Of a DNA stretch of 35,852 bases, positions 1 to 8,350 are shown one piece after another. A model generated the notes under the pieces. The model had not been told where the DNA came from. It worked only from the letters and a program-made list of their open reading frames with translations, and did no database searches. The stretch lies in the NCBI GenBank assembly GCA_903900265.1, contig CAIUMM010000148.1:1-35852 (forward strand), written 5' to 3'. Made by a program: the position numbers and the translations under genes. How positions within the stretch are numbered: the stretch's first letter is position 1; the number at the start of each line of letters is the position of its first letter. This DNA comes from an uncultured Pseudomonadota bacterium. Lineage in GTDB: Bacteria > Myxococcota_A > UBA796 > SXON01.

Positions 1-893
1 CGGCTGTAATAGAGCAGCTCGCCCTCGGCCCAGCGCAGGTCAAACAGGTCGACCGCTCGCTCGGCGTGGTCCTCCGGCGGGTTCATGTACGCCAGCTCGG
101 AGCTGACGATGTTCTCGATCGCCCCGCTGGTCTGTATCGACGAAAAGCCGCCTACCGGAAACGCGCTGTCCTCCTCGATTCGGGAGAGCGCACGTCCGGA
201 TCGGCGCCGGCTGCGCACGTGGGAGGGCAGGGGAGTGGTCGCAGCCACGCCCGCTAACTGCTCCAACGCTACGCGCGCTTCGAGCCCGCGCAGCCTTTCC
301 ATCCACGTCAACAGAAAAACGTCCCCCGCCGCGATCAATTCTGGAACGCTTCGGGCTCGTTGTACCAGATCGGCGTAGCCGTGCTGCAGCAACGTCTGCG
401 TGTCGGGCGTCGGGGTTTGCGGAGCCGGGCTTGTGAGCGCACGGCGAACTACCCCAGGTATGACCTGTAATCCTACGCTTCCGATTCGCGCGAGGATGAC
501 GCTCGCAAACAGCCCCGCAGCCTCGGCCCGGAGCGGGGAGGGGAGCGCGGCCACAGCGTCCTGAATGGCGGGGAGTCGACGATCGCTGCGAAGTCGCCCG
601 AGCACCTGATCTTCCCACTCCCGCAGCGCACGTCGAAGCTCCGGATCGTCGGGCAGCGTGCGGGTGCGCGGGGTGCGTGCCCCTTCGGTGGCCAGCTCCG
701 CGAGGTCGACGACGCAGCCGGGGGGAGGTAGGCCGGGGCGCTCGGCCAGCACGGTGTTGAACCACGTGTAGGCGTCGCGGCTCCGGTCTCGCTCGCTGTG
801 ATGGGCGCTGTCGTCACCGGGCCGCAGGCAAGCGAGGCGCAGTCCAAAGCTCATCCACGCTGCGATCGCGTCGGCGTCGCGGAGCTCGGTCAC
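1..893 (-). CDS. MoxR-associated protein of unknown function, partial (3' end beyond left edge)
   Basis: An open frame of about 297 codons runs from a GTG at 891-893 off the left edge of the window without a stop. The GTG overlaps the TGA of the MoxR gene (GTGA), so the two genes are probably translationally coupled. The visible part is Arg/Ala/Glu-rich and mostly helical-looking, with no signal peptide. Its last 60 or so visible residues carry a more conserved-looking block (GGFSSIQTSGAIENIVSSEL, then acidic residues and DLFDLRWAEGELLYYSR). MoxR ATPases are commonly encoded beside vWA-domain or other partner proteins that act as adaptors or substrates. This protein could be such a partner, but no vWA MIDAS motif (DxSxS) is visible in the part present. 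The function is unknown. I am confident it is coding, not what it does. Confidence 0.7.
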   Translation of the reverse strand, partial: MTELRDADAIAAWMSFGLRLACLRPGDDSAHHSERDRSRDAYTWFNTVLAERPGLPPPGCVVDLAELATEGARTPRTRTLPDDPELRRALREWEDQVLGRLRSDRRLPAIQDAVAALPSPLRAEAAGLFASVILARIGSVGLQVIPGVVRRALTSPAPQTPTPDTQTLLQHGYADLVQRARSVPELIAAGDVFLLTWMERLRGLEARVALEQLAGVAATTPLPSHVRSRRRSGRALSRIEEDSAFPVGGFSSIQTSGAIENIVSSELAYMNPPEDHAERAVDLFDLRWAEGELLYYS

Positions 894-1915
894 CCGTTGA
901 GCCCGAGCAGACGGGGCACCTTGTCCTCCAACAGGTCGATCTCCTCGCGGGTCTCGCCCAAGTAGGAGAGCAGGCGCAGATCCTCGCGCTCGACCGCGCC
1001 CCCGTGCATGACCCAGGCCCGCGTGCGCAGCAGACGGTACAACTTGACGATTTTACGGTCGCTGATGAACACGCCGTCTTCGCGCACCAGCGTACGCAGC
1101 ACGCGCCGCAGCTCCAGCAGCAGCGGCTCAGGAAAGTAGCGGTGACGGTCCCGTTCTTCTCCGTTCGGACCCTCCGCCATCCCAAACTGAAAAGACAGGT
1201 ACCGATTTGCTTTCAGGAAATCCTTGAGGTTCGCGTGGCCCTCTACCCATGGCTTTTGCCCGAGGTCTTTCCAGGTCTGGTTGGACAGACCGGCGTCGAT
1301 CAGCGAGAGGAAGTGGTCTTCCGCGACTGAGCGGCACGCGGCCTTCAAGCAAAAACGGTCTTTGAGCGCCGCGAGCTCGTTTTGATCGGGGATCTCGTTG
1401 GTAGCCGCGAACAGGATCTTCAGCGCCACCGGCACCGGCTGGCCGTCCTGGTAGTATTTGCGCTCGTTGACCACAGTGAGGAGCGCGTTCAGGATCGCCG
1501 AGTTCGACTTGAAGATCTCGTCCAGAAAAACAAGCTTCGCCGTAGGGAGCTTGCCCTCGGAGCGCCGCAGGTATTGTCCATCGCGCAGCTTGGCGACGTC
1601 GATGGGCCCCATCACCTCGCCGGGCTCGGTGAAGCGCGTCAGCATGTACTCAAAGTACGCGTTGCCCTCCAAGCCGAGGGCGTCTTTGAACTTCAGCACA
1701 AGATCGCTCTTGGCGGTGCCGGGCGGCCCCACCAACAGCAGCGGCTCCTGCGCGACCGCGCACACGGTCATCAGGTCGATGAGGTCCTGCTTCTCTACAA
1801 AGTAGCGCCCCAGCGCTTTGCGGAAGCGGTTCAGCCGCTCGCGCAGCGGCTGGGCCTCGGCGGCGAGCTGCGCGAAGCTGAGCTCCTGAATGTCGATGTC
1901 GGATGTGCTGGCCAT
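890..1915 (-). CDS. MoxR/RavA-family AAA+ ATPase
   Basis: This 341-residue cytoplasmic AAA+ ATPase has Walker A GPPGTAKS (63-70), Walker B LVFLDE (128-133), sensor-1 Asn in ATNE (171-174) and a likely arginine finger in LKDRF (184-188). The C-terminal lid region contains FISDRK, as in RavA-like members. MoxR ATPases act as chaperone-like remodelers, usually with a partner encoded next to them. Here the partner candidate overlaps the stop codon. The ATG start gives an N-terminus of normal length for the family, with AGGA about 9 bases upstream. mreB ends... upstream on the same strand with a 60-base gap, so co-transcription with mreB is possible. Which MoxR subfamily it belongs to is not certain. 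Confidence 0.93.
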   Translation of the reverse strand: MASTSDIDIQELSFAQLAAEAQPLRERLNRFRKALGRYFVEKQDLIDLMTVCAVAQEPLLLVGPPGTAKSDLVLKFKDALGLEGNAYFEYMLTRFTEPGEVMGPIDVAKLRDGQYLRRSEGKLPTAKLVFLDEIFKSNSAILNALLTVVNERKYYQDGQPVPVALKILFAATNEIPDQNELAALKDRFCLKAACRSVAEDHFLSLIDAGLSNQTWKDLGQKPWVEGHANLKDFLKANRYLSFQFGMAEGPNGEERDRHRYFPEPLLLELRRVLRTLVREDGVFISDRKIVKLYRLLRTRAWVMHGGAVEREDLRLLSYLGETREEIDLLEDKVPRLLGLNG

Positions 1916-1975
1916 GCGACGTCCTAACTCCGCGCCATGCGCCCGTAGGTGCTGCGCGCGAACGGCGGTGGCAGA

Positions 1976-3001
1976 CTACGACATCATGCGAAGGTAGTCC
2001 ATCTCCTCGAGGGCGCGCCCCGAGCCTTTGACGACGGCGGAGAGCGGATCGTCGGCGACGATCACCGGCAGACCTGTGGTCTGCGAGATCGCGGTGTCCA
2101 GATCCGAGAGCATCGAGCCGCCGCCGGTCATGATGATGCCGCGATCGACGATGTCGCCTAACAGCTCGGGAGGCGTGCGCTCCAACGAGCCGGTCACCGC
2201 CTCGATGATCAAGCGGATCGGCTCTTCGAGGGCCTCGCGGATCTCATCGGAGTGTACGGTCACGGTGCGCGGGAAGCCGCGTACCAGGTCGCGACCCTTG
2301 ACGATCATCTCGCGGAACGGGAAGTCCGACGAGGCGTTACCCAGCTGGATTTTGATGTCTTCGGCGGTGCGTGGCCCGACGAACAGGTCGTGACGGCGGC
2401 GCAGGTGGTTGATGATCGCCTCGTCCAGATGATCGCCGCCCACCTTGATGGAGCGAGAGTAGACGATGCCCGACATCGAGATCACCGCCACTTCGGTGGT
2501 GCCGCCGCCGATGTCCACGACCATGTTGCCGGTGGGCTCGGTGATCGGAAGATCGGCGCCGATCGCCGCGGCGAGGGGCTCCTCGATCAAGTGCACTTCG
2601 CGGGCGCCGGCAGACTCAGCGGAGTCCCGGACCGCGCGCTTCTCGACCTCGGTGGTGCCGTAGGGGATGCAGATCACCATGCGTGGCGCGACAAAGTTGC
2701 GGCGTCCGTTCACCTTTTCGATGAAGTAGCGGAGCATCTCTTCGGTCAGCTGGTAGTCGGCGATCACGCCGTCTTTGAGGGGGCGAATCGCCTGAATGTC
2801 CTGCGGGCAACGGCCCAGCATCGACTTGGCCTGATCGCCCACGGCGACGATGTTGCGGTTGCCCTTGCGGTCGTGCTGAACCGCGACAATCGAAGGTTCA
2901 TTGCACACGACGCCGCGCCCCTTGACGTACACCAGCGTGTTCGCGGTACCAAGGTCGATGGCCATGTCCTGAGAGAACAGACCGAGCATGGAGTTGAGCA
3001 T
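1976..3001 (-). CDS. mreB: Rod shape-determining protein MreB (bacterial actin)
   Basis: MreB is a 341-residue actin-fold ATPase that forms membrane-associated filaments and organises lateral cell-wall synthesis. The ATG start gives the typical N-terminus with a hydrophobic LGLFSQD segment. The phosphate-1 motif is IDLGTANT (16-23), the phosphate-2 motif is VVDIGGGTTEVAV (about 163-175), and the adenosine motif IIMTGGGSML lies near the C-terminus. Length matches the family. A GGAG Shine-Dalgarno lies 5 bases upstream of the ATG. The usual mreC/mreD/pbp2/rodA partners do not follow; a MoxR gene does. mreB is divergent from mpl, so the 188-base gap should hold both promoters. The presence of MreB implies a rod-shaped cell. 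Confidence 0.98.
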   Translation of the reverse strand: MLNSMLGLFSQDMAIDLGTANTLVYVKGRGVVCNEPSIVAVQHDRKGNRNIVAVGDQAKSMLGRCPQDIQAIRPLKDGVIADYQLTEEMLRYFIEKVNGRRNFVAPRMVICIPYGTTEVEKRAVRDSAESAGAREVHLIEEPLAAAIGADLPITEPTGNMVVDIGGGTTEVAVISMSGIVYSRSIKVGGDHLDEAIINHLRRRHDLFVGPRTAEDIKIQLGNASSDFPFREMIVKGRDLVRGFPRTVTVHSDEIREALEEPIRLIIEAVTGSLERTPPELLGDIVDRGIIMTGGGSMLSDLDTAISQTTGLPVIVADDPLSAVVKGSGRALEEMDYLRMMS

Positions 3002-3082
3002 GGGGGCTCCGGGCGGATGAGGAGGCGGGCGGGGCGGGGCGTTCGGGAGCGGGCCGGGTGGCCGACGATCGAGCAGGGACCG

Positions 3083-3112
3083 ATGCTATCACACATAGTC
3101 TTGACGACACAA
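3083..3112 (-). promoter_or_regulatory. Possible sigma70-type promoter for mreB
   Basis: Read on the minus strand, TTGTGT (3107-3112) and TAGCAT (3083-3088) are separated by 18 bases. The -10 is about 80 bases upstream of the mreB ATG in the mreB/mpl divergent region. The match to consensus is moderate. A short inverted repeat CTCAG-AAGTC-CTGAG lies beside it at 3121-3135. This is a sequence-only guess. Confidence 0.25.
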
Positions 3113-3189
3113 GGGCGAGCCTCAGAAGTCCTGAGAAACTTTTTGTGCGACGAGGATCCCCACGGCAATCGGAGCCGATAAGAGCCCGC

Positions 3190-4692
3190 ATGCCGCTCCT
3201 CACTGGTCGTTTGCCATTTTCTCCCCCCACTCCGGGTGCTGTCGCGCCCGTGCTGCACATCATGGGCATCGGGGGCACCGCGATGGCGGCGCTGGCGGGG
3301 ATGTTGAAGGACGCTGGTTACACGGTCACCGGCAGTGACACCGGCGTATATCCTCCAATGTCGACGTATTTGGAGTCTCTGGGGATCCCGGTGATGATCG
3401 GGTACAACGCAGAGAACATCGCAGCTTCCCGGCCCGGTGGCGCGCCGGATCTGGTGATCGTCGGCAACGTGATCCGCGCCGAGTACGCCGAAGCGCAGGC
3501 GCTGCTCGCATCCAACCTGCTGTATTGCTCTTTTCCGCAGCTTCTGGGCGCGATGTTCCTCGGCGAGCGCCAGAGCATCGTCGTCGCGGGCACGCACGGC
3601 AAGACCACCACCACCTCGCTGATCGCGCAGCTGCTCGACCATGTGATGCCGGTCGGAAAGAAGCCGGGCTTCCTCGTGGGCGGTCTCGCCAAGAACTTTG
3701 ACCGCACCGCGCGTCTGGGCGATGGGCCCCATTTTGTGATCGAGGGGGACGAGTACGACACGGCCTTCTTTGACAAGGGACCGAAGTTCCTCCATTACCG
3801 GCCGAAGACCGCGATCATCACCTCGGTGGAGTTCGACCACGCCGACATCTACCGTGACCTCGACCATGTGAAAGAGAGCTTTCGCAAGCTGGTGAGCATT
3901 GTTCCGGCAGCGGCTGCGGGCGGCCGCATCGTCGCTCGCTGGGATCACGACAACGTCGCGGATGTGTGTCAGGGCGCGCTGGTCGAGGCCGGCCCCGAGA
4001 TCCGGCGCTATGGTCCAGGACAACAGTGGGATGGTCGCATCGAAGCGGTGGACACCGCGCGCGGCACCCAGCGCTTTGTCGTGCTTCGCGATGGCAACGT
4101 GTACGGGCGGTTCGAGAGCATCCTCGTCGGCGAATACAACCTCTACAATCAGGTAGCCGCGGTCGCAGCGTTGGACGCGGAAGGCATCACCGCAGAGCAA
4201 CTTGTACCGGCGTTCGCCAGCTTTCTGGGCGTGAAGCGTCGGCAAGAGGTGGTCGGTGAGGTGCGTCAGGTCACCGTGCTCGACGACTTTGCGCATCATC
4301 CCACCGCCGTCGACGTCACGCTGAGCGGCCTGCGGCTGCGCTTCGGGAACCGCCGCATCTGGGCGATCTTCGAGCCCCGCAGCGCCACTTCACGTCGCGC
4401 GGTCTTCCAAGAGGCCTACGCCCACGCGTTCAGCCAAGCGGACGTGGTCGTCGTCGCGCATCCCCATGACCAGGCGCGCATCGCGGTGGACGAGCGTTTT
4501 GACAGCGAGCGGCTGATTCGCAAGCTGCGCGAGCAGGGAAAAGAGGCGTTTGCGTTTAATTCTGTGGAGGAGATCGTCGCTGCGGTCGCGGCCAACGCGC
4601 TCCCCCATGATGTGGTCGCCGTGCTCTCCAACGGCGCGTTCGGAGGGATCCATGGAAAGCTACTGGCAGCGCTTGAACCGGTCGCACGCTGA
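3190..4692 (+). CDS. mpl: UDP-N-acetylmuramate:L-Ala-gamma-D-Glu-meso-DAP ligase (Mpl)
   Basis: This 500-residue Mur ligase re-attaches recycled murein tripeptide to UDP-MurNAc, so it belongs to peptidoglycan recycling. The N-terminal Rossmann motif HIMGIGGTAMAALAGML (about 23-39) and the ATP loop GTHGKTTTTS (134-143) are clear. The stretch EGDEYDTAFFDKGPKFLHYRP is a hallmark of Mpl, distinguishing it from MurC. Later, DDFAHHPTAV matches the third Mur domain. The ATG at 3190 is preferred over an in-frame ATG at 3058 because the 44 extra residues are basic and unlike the family. The gene diverges from mreB, putting two cell-wall functions back to back, and implies meso-DAP-type peptidoglycan. 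Confidence 0.95.
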   Translation: MPLLTGRLPFSPPTPGAVAPVLHIMGIGGTAMAALAGMLKDAGYTVTGSDTGVYPPMSTYLESLGIPVMIGYNAENIAASRPGGAPDLVIVGNVIRAEYAEAQALLASNLLYCSFPQLLGAMFLGERQSIVVAGTHGKTTTTSLIAQLLDHVMPVGKKPGFLVGGLAKNFDRTARLGDGPHFVIEGDEYDTAFFDKGPKFLHYRPKTAIITSVEFDHADIYRDLDHVKESFRKLVSIVPAAAAGGRIVARWDHDNVADVCQGALVEAGPEIRRYGPGQQWDGRIEAVDTARGTQRFVVLRDGNVYGRFESILVGEYNLYNQVAAVAALDAEGITAEQLVPAFASFLGVKRRQEVVGEVRQVTVLDDFAHHPTAVDVTLSGLRLRFGNRRIWAIFEPRSATSRRAVFQEAYAHAFSQADVVVVAHPHDQARIAVDERFDSERLIRKLREQGKEAFAFNSVEEIVAAVAANALPHDVVAVLSNGAFGGIHGKLLAALEPVAR

Positions 4693-4708
4693 ATTCCGGG
4701 GTGAAGCT

Positions 4709-5071
4709 GTGCTGCGCGGCGTCTTGCTCTGCGGCGCTTTGCTGCCGGGGCTGGTCAGCTGCGCGCCGGAGGTGAACCGCGCGCCCGTGCTGGAGACGGC
4801 CACGGTGGCGAACGGCACCGAAATTGAGGTTCCGACGCTCGGTATTGACGTCGCCGTCACCGCGAGCGATCCCGACGGCGATGACATGCAGTTTCGGTGG
4901 GCGGTAGACGGCGTCGGGGTGCGCGGCGAGGACGAGACCAACGTGTCGTCGACCACCAGCACCTACGCGGTCTACGGCGCGAACCTCGACGGGACGACGC
5001 TGACGTGCACCATCACCGATGGGACCGACGACATCGTCATCGCTTGGCCGCTGGTGTACGTCGGGGATTGA
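4709..5071 (+). CDS. Small lipoprotein with Ig/cadherin-like domain
   Basis: This 120-residue protein starts at a GTG preceded by GGGGTGA. The signal peptide VLRGVLLCGALLPGLVSC ends in lipobox LVSC, and the gene lies 16 bases after mpl. An in-frame ATG at 4652 inside mpl would add a charged, non-signal N-terminus, so the GTG is preferred. The mature part has ASDPDGDDMQFRWAVDG followed by a region ending in TLTCTITDGTD. This pattern is typical of bacterial Ig-like/PKD-type beta-sandwich domains with a DPDGD calcium-type loop. No enzymatic motif is seen. It is probably anchored on the periplasmic or outer face of an envelope membrane. The role is unknown; co-transcription with mpl is likely by spacing. 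Confidence 0.75.
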   Translation: MLRGVLLCGALLPGLVSCAPEVNRAPVLETATVANGTEIEVPTLGIDVAVTASDPDGDDMQFRWAVDGVGVRGEDETNVSSTTSTYAVYGANLDGTTLTCTITDGTDDIVIAWPLVYVGD

Positions 5072-5075
5072 ACCT

Positions 5076-5093
5076 GCGCGGCTAAACCCGCGC
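5076..5093. terminator. Candidate bidirectional hairpin between convergent genes
   Basis: GCGCGG (5076-5081) and CCGCGC (5088-5093) are perfectly complementary around a 6-base loop. The hairpin lies between the stop of the Ig-like lipoprotein gene (5071) and overlaps the stop of the convergent PrsW-like gene (5082). There is no T-run, so it may only weakly terminate transcription. Confidence 0.35.
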
Positions 5094-6068
5094 GAGGCGC
5101 TGCAGCCCCTTCACCTCGGCGCGCAGGCGCAGCACTTCGTCGGCGTAGAACGCGTGCGCTCCGCCGCGGGTGTTTCGGCACTGGTGCTTCCGCAGCGCGA
5201 GCGTGATGACCGCGCGCACATAGGGCCAGCGCGGAACGCCGCTGGGGAGCCAGGGGCCGTTGCCGCGCTTGAAGGTGCTGGCGATGGCGCTCGCGTGCGC
5301 GAGCGGGAGCGTGCCTTGTTGGACCTCGTCGGCGAGCTCTCGGCGGATCGTGGCGCGCTCGTCCCAAAGCGCGAGCTGGAACACGAGGAACACGAGGAGA
5401 AACTCGCCGATAAACAGTACAAAGTTCAGGGCCGACAGATCGGGGAGACCGTATTCGCTCGACACCGTGAGCATTCCGTTCCACAACGCGTGCATGCCCA
5501 TCGCCGCGCCAAAGCCGAGGGGCAAGCAGACGAGCTTTGGGATCAAGCCCCGGAACCGAGCCCAGCCCAGCGCGGCGCCGACGCAGGAGGTGGCGCACGC
5601 GTGCATCACCGCCGAGAAAAACGTTCGGATGAACACCGTCGTCAGCCAGGTCCCGGCGTCTCCGTACGAGGCGACGTCCGAAAAGTAGAGGAAGTTTTCG
5701 GTCATTCCGAAGCCGAGGCCTGCGGCTGCGCCGTACACAAAGCCGTCGGAGGCGTTGTCGAAGTGCCGCGAGTACATCACCGCGAACAGGATCGCGGCCT
5801 TCGACGGCTCCTCAATCAACGGCGCGATCAGCACGGCGGACCAACGCTCCGCGACATCGGCGCCGGCGATCCAGGCCAGCGGCTGCATCAGCACCTCCGA
5901 CCCGATGAGCGCCAAGAACACCGCGCCGATGACGCCCCACAAGAAGGTGAGCCCAAACAGCCAGAGCGGTTCGCGATCGTTGCGATCCAGCCACCAGACC
6001 AGGCCCAGAAAGCTGAGCATCGGAACGGCGGCGCAAAAGACAGAAAGAAGAACGAGGAGAATGGCCAC
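5082..6068 (-). CDS. PrsW-family intramembrane metalloprotease
   Basis: This 328-residue multi-pass membrane protein has about eight hydrophobic segments in its first 260 residues. The family motifs are present in order: EEPSK (86-90), FGMTEN (120-125), a His in FSAVMHA (H156) and GMHALWN (H193). These are the residues thought to bind the metal in PrsW-type CPBP-like proteases. B. subtilis PrsW cleaves an anti-sigma factor in the membrane; the substrate here is unknown and no anti-sigma/sigma pair is nearby. The tail after about residue 260 is soluble and basic. The gene stands alone, converging on the lipoprotein gene and diverging from the glutaredoxin gene. Family assignment is strong; specific substrate is open. 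Confidence 0.88.
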   Translation of the reverse strand: MAILLVLLSVFCAAVPMLSFLGLVWWLDRNDREPLWLFGLTFLWGVIGAVFLALIGSEVLMQPLAWIAGADVAERWSAVLIAPLIEEPSKAAILFAVMYSRHFDNASDGFVYGAAAGLGFGMTENFLYFSDVASYGDAGTWLTTVFIRTFFSAVMHACATSCVGAALGWARFRGLIPKLVCLPLGFGAAMGMHALWNGMLTVSSEYGLPDLSALNFVLFIGEFLLVFLVFQLALWDERATIRRELADEVQQGTLPLAHASAIASTFKRGNGPWLPSGVPRWPYVRAVITLALRKHQCRNTRGGAHAFYADEVLRLRAEVKGLQRLARV

Positions 6069-6181
6069 GGGCCCGTTTATCCCGGCGCGCCAAAGCCGAC
6101 GAAGCGTGCGGCCCTGCGTAGCCTAGGGCACCATTCCCACGCGGATTCCGGACTACATTGCTGCCACCGAAGGAGTTCTCC

Positions 6182-6628
6182 ATGGGCCTCGTGGACCGTA
6201 TTAAGCGCCGCCTCCCGATTTTTGGTCAACCTGAGGCGGCCTCGCCGCCCCCTCGGCCTCGCCCGACGTTCGCTGCTGAGCCCGAGCCTCCGGAAGAGCA
6301 ATCGGCGCGCGGCAACAAGCCTGTGGCCGAGTTCATTGAGCAGTTCGTCCGCGACAATCAAGTCGTTTTGTTCATGAAGGGCTCGCCCCAATCCCCTCAG
6401 TGCGGGTTCTCCGCGAACGCCGCGGGCATCCTCGCCGGGTACGGCAAGCCCATCGCGCACGTGAATGTGCTCGCGGATCCCGATGTCCGCGAGGGCGTGA
6501 AGCAGGTGACCTCGTGGCCGACGATCCCGCAAGTGTTCATCGGTGGTGAATTTATCGGTGGCGCGGACATCCTCCGGGCGATGCACGAGTCGGGCGAGCT
6601 CAAAGAAAAGATAGCTTCTCTCGGATAG
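6182..6628 (+). CDS. Monothiol CGFS glutaredoxin (Grx4/GrxD type) with N-terminal extension
   Basis: The 148-residue protein has a C-terminal glutaredoxin domain (about 47-148) with the monothiol site CGFS (74-77), the lysine in MKGSP (65-69), the WPTIPQ cis-Pro motif (112-117) and GGADI (127-131). Such proteins bind and transfer [2Fe-2S] clusters with glutathione. The start ATG at 6182 has AAGGAG 6 bases upstream. The first 46 residues are unusual. MGLVDRIKRRLPIFG could form an amphipathic basic helix, followed by a Pro/Glu-rich linker. Classical Grx4 proteins are about 105-115 residues, so this extension is additional. It could target the protein to the membrane or a partner, but that is inference. 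Confidence 0.93.
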   Translation: MGLVDRIKRRLPIFGQPEAASPPPRPRPTFAAEPEPPEEQSARGNKPVAEFIEQFVRDNQVVLFMKGSPQSPQCGFSANAAGILAGYGKPIAHVNVLADPDVREGVKQVTSWPTIPQVFIGGEFIGGADILRAMHESGELKEKIASLG

Positions 6629-6802
6629 AAAGTCGGCTGATCCCGCTTGGCGTGAACGGTATGCAGGCGCATAGGTGCCCGCGTACGGTCTCCGCGTGGC
6701 CGCTCCGCGCGATAGTCCACCGGCCTTCGATTCTTCCGCCGGCATTATAGCATTCCCCTTTCAATCGAACGCGCCGAGGCGCGCACTTTCCGGAGGTCCG
6801 TC

Positions 6803-7714
6803 ATGGGCATCGAGAGCAAGTCAATCTGGATGGACGGCAAGCTTGTCCCTTACGAGGACGCGAAGATCCACGTATTGAGCCACACCTTGCACTACGGGCT
6901 CGGTGTTTTCGAAGGCATCCGCAGCTACCCGCAAGCCAATGGCCGTGGTGGCGTGTTCAAGCTCGATGAGCATCTGCGCCGCTTGCTGGACTCGGCCAAG
7001 ATGTGCCGGATGGACGTGCCGTGGACCCACGCCCAGCTCAAAGAAGCGGTGGTGCAGACCCTCCGCGAAAATGACATGCCGGACTGCTACATCCGCCCCA
7101 TCATCTTCTTCGGGGCAGGCAAAATGGGCCTCGGCGCGCGCGACAACCCGGTGCACTGCGCCATCGCCGTCTGGGACTGGGGCAAGTACCTCGGCGACGA
7201 AGGCATCCGGAACGGCATCCGCGTTCAGACGAGCACGTTCACGCGGCACCACGTCAATTCGAACCTTCAGCGCGCCAAGGTCATCGGCCACTACGTCAAC
7301 AGCGTGCTCGCGCGCTACGAAGCGGTCGAGAACGGCTATGACGAGGCGATCATGTTGGACGGCGCCGGCTACGTCGCTGAAGGCACCGGCGAGAACTTGT
7401 TCGCATGCCGCGACGGCGTGGTCAAGACGCCTCCGGTGGTCAACATCCTCGGTGGTATCACCCGTAGAACGGTGATCGATGTGCTCAAGCACGACGGCAT
7501 CCAGGTGCACGAGATGCACTTTGGCCGCGACGCGCTTTATGTGGCGGATGAAGTGTTCTTGTCGGGCACCGCCGCCGAGATCACGCCGGTTCGGGAAGTC
7601 GACCGTCGCGCGGTGGGCGTTCCCGGCCCGCTCACCCGTCGGGTTCAGGACGTCTACAACCGCGGCGTGCACGGCGAAGTCGATTGGCTGCGCCCCTTCA
7701 TCACGAACTGGTAG
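6803..7714 (+). CDS. ilvE: Branched-chain amino-acid aminotransferase
   Basis: This fold-type IV PLP enzyme of 303 residues catalyses the last step of Leu/Ile/Val synthesis, transferring the amino group of glutamate to the branched-chain 2-oxo acids. YGLGVFEGIRSY (31-42) is the typical substrate-loop motif. Lys159 in RAKVIGHYVNS should carry PLP, and EGTGENLF (193-200) is the conserved PLP-phosphate/glutamate region. FLSGTAAEITPV near residue 255 is also typical of IlvE rather than D-amino-acid transaminase. The ATG is preceded by CGGAGG at 7 bases. It stands alone between the glutaredoxin gene (174-base gap) and a convergent gene. A preceding stretch CATTATAGCATT at 6744-6755 might hold a -10 but no good -35 is seen. 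Confidence 0.96.
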   Translation: MGIESKSIWMDGKLVPYEDAKIHVLSHTLHYGLGVFEGIRSYPQANGRGGVFKLDEHLRRLLDSAKMCRMDVPWTHAQLKEAVVQTLRENDMPDCYIRPIIFFGAGKMGLGARDNPVHCAIAVWDWGKYLGDEGIRNGIRVQTSTFTRHHVNSNLQRAKVIGHYVNSVLARYEAVENGYDEAIMLDGAGYVAEGTGENLFACRDGVVKTPPVVNILGGITRRTVIDVLKHDGIQVHEMHFGRDALYVADEVFLSGTAAEITPVREVDRRAVGVPGPLTRRVQDVYNRGVHGEVDWLRPFITNW

Positions 7715-7744
7715 TCTGCCGCCGATGGGCTCGGGGCGGTGCTC

Positions 7745-7767
7745 TCCGGTAGCCGTCGGCTACCGGA
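7745..7767. terminator. Strong bidirectional hairpin at the end of ilvE
   Basis: TCCGGTAGCC (7745-7754) and GGCTACCGGA (7758-7767) form a perfect 10-bp stem with the 3-base loop GTC. The stem sits 30 bases after the ilvE stop and overlaps the stop codon of the convergent gene ending at 7760. There is no following T-run, so it may serve as RNA 3'-end protection or weak terminator for both genes. Confidence 0.5.
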
Positions 7768-8350
7768 TCACGGTCGCGCGTCCGAACGCGTCCCAGACCG
7801 TGATCTCGGTAGGACGCTGCACGTAGACGCCTATCAGGCCGCCTTCTGCAGCCGTTGCGAACGGCACGTTCCCGCCGCCCACAACGCGGGAATGGACGGC
7901 GCCGGGTGCGTCGATGGTCCAGCCGTCTTCCGTGCGGCGCATGGCAGCGATCGCCGGTGGCGCGGCGTTGTCAACGATGCGCTCGCGGAGACTCGTGGCG
8001 AGCGACAGCGCGTTGTCGGCGGTGGACTTCACCATGACGGCGACGTTGCCGTCGCGGAACAGCAGCACGCCGAGCCCATCTCCCGCGGCCACGTCGGCGA
8101 ACGCGTAGTCCGGCAGCGGCCTGCTGAAGCTCTCGCGCTGCCGCTCAAACCAGTCCGCTGCCGCGTCCGCATCGCGTCCTACGTACACGCGCACCAAGCC
8201 TTGCCCGTCGGCCAGCGGGGCAGACCAGCCGTTCTCCGCGCTTTGAAAGGCGGGCTCCCCAAGGTCAGGCTGGCGCACCGGGATGCCCGAGTGCACGATG
8301 CCCGAGGCTGCGAATCCAAAGTGGATGAGCGCGGAAAGAAAGACGATCAT
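7760..8350 (-). CDS. Hypothetical secreted or membrane-anchored protein
   Basis: The 196-residue product starts with MIVFLSALIHFGFAASG, a signal-peptide-like hydrophobic stretch with a possible cleavage after FAASG. I do not recognise the rest. It contains a Val/Ala-rich alpha/beta-looking region with RVYVGRDADAAADWFERQRE and, later, GLIGVYVQRPTEITVWDAF. These two halves look loosely alike (LVRVYVG... and LIGVYVQ...), which may indicate an internal duplication. The start ATG overlaps the stop of the larger upstream lipoprotein gene (ATGA at 8347-8350), so the two are coupled and probably function together in the envelope. No catalytic motif is visible. Confidence 0.72.
   Translation of the reverse strand: MIVFLSALIHFGFAASGIVHSGIPVRQPDLGEPAFQSAENGWSAPLADGQGLVRVYVGRDADAAADWFERQRESFSRPLPDYAFADVAAGDGLGVLLFRDGNVAVMVKSTADNALSLATSLRERIVDNAAPPAIAAMRRTEDGWTIDAPGAVHSRVVGGGNVPFATAAEGGLIGVYVQRPTEITVWDAFGRATVIR

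Noticed and set aside
2252..4299. Long open frames antisense to mreB (plus) and mpl (minus)
   Set aside because: Both are shadows of strongly identified genes on the other strand and show no recognisable motifs.
6726..6755. Promoter for ilvE around TTCGAT and TATAGC
   Set aside because: Spacing of about 14 bases and poor -35 match; not enough for a call.
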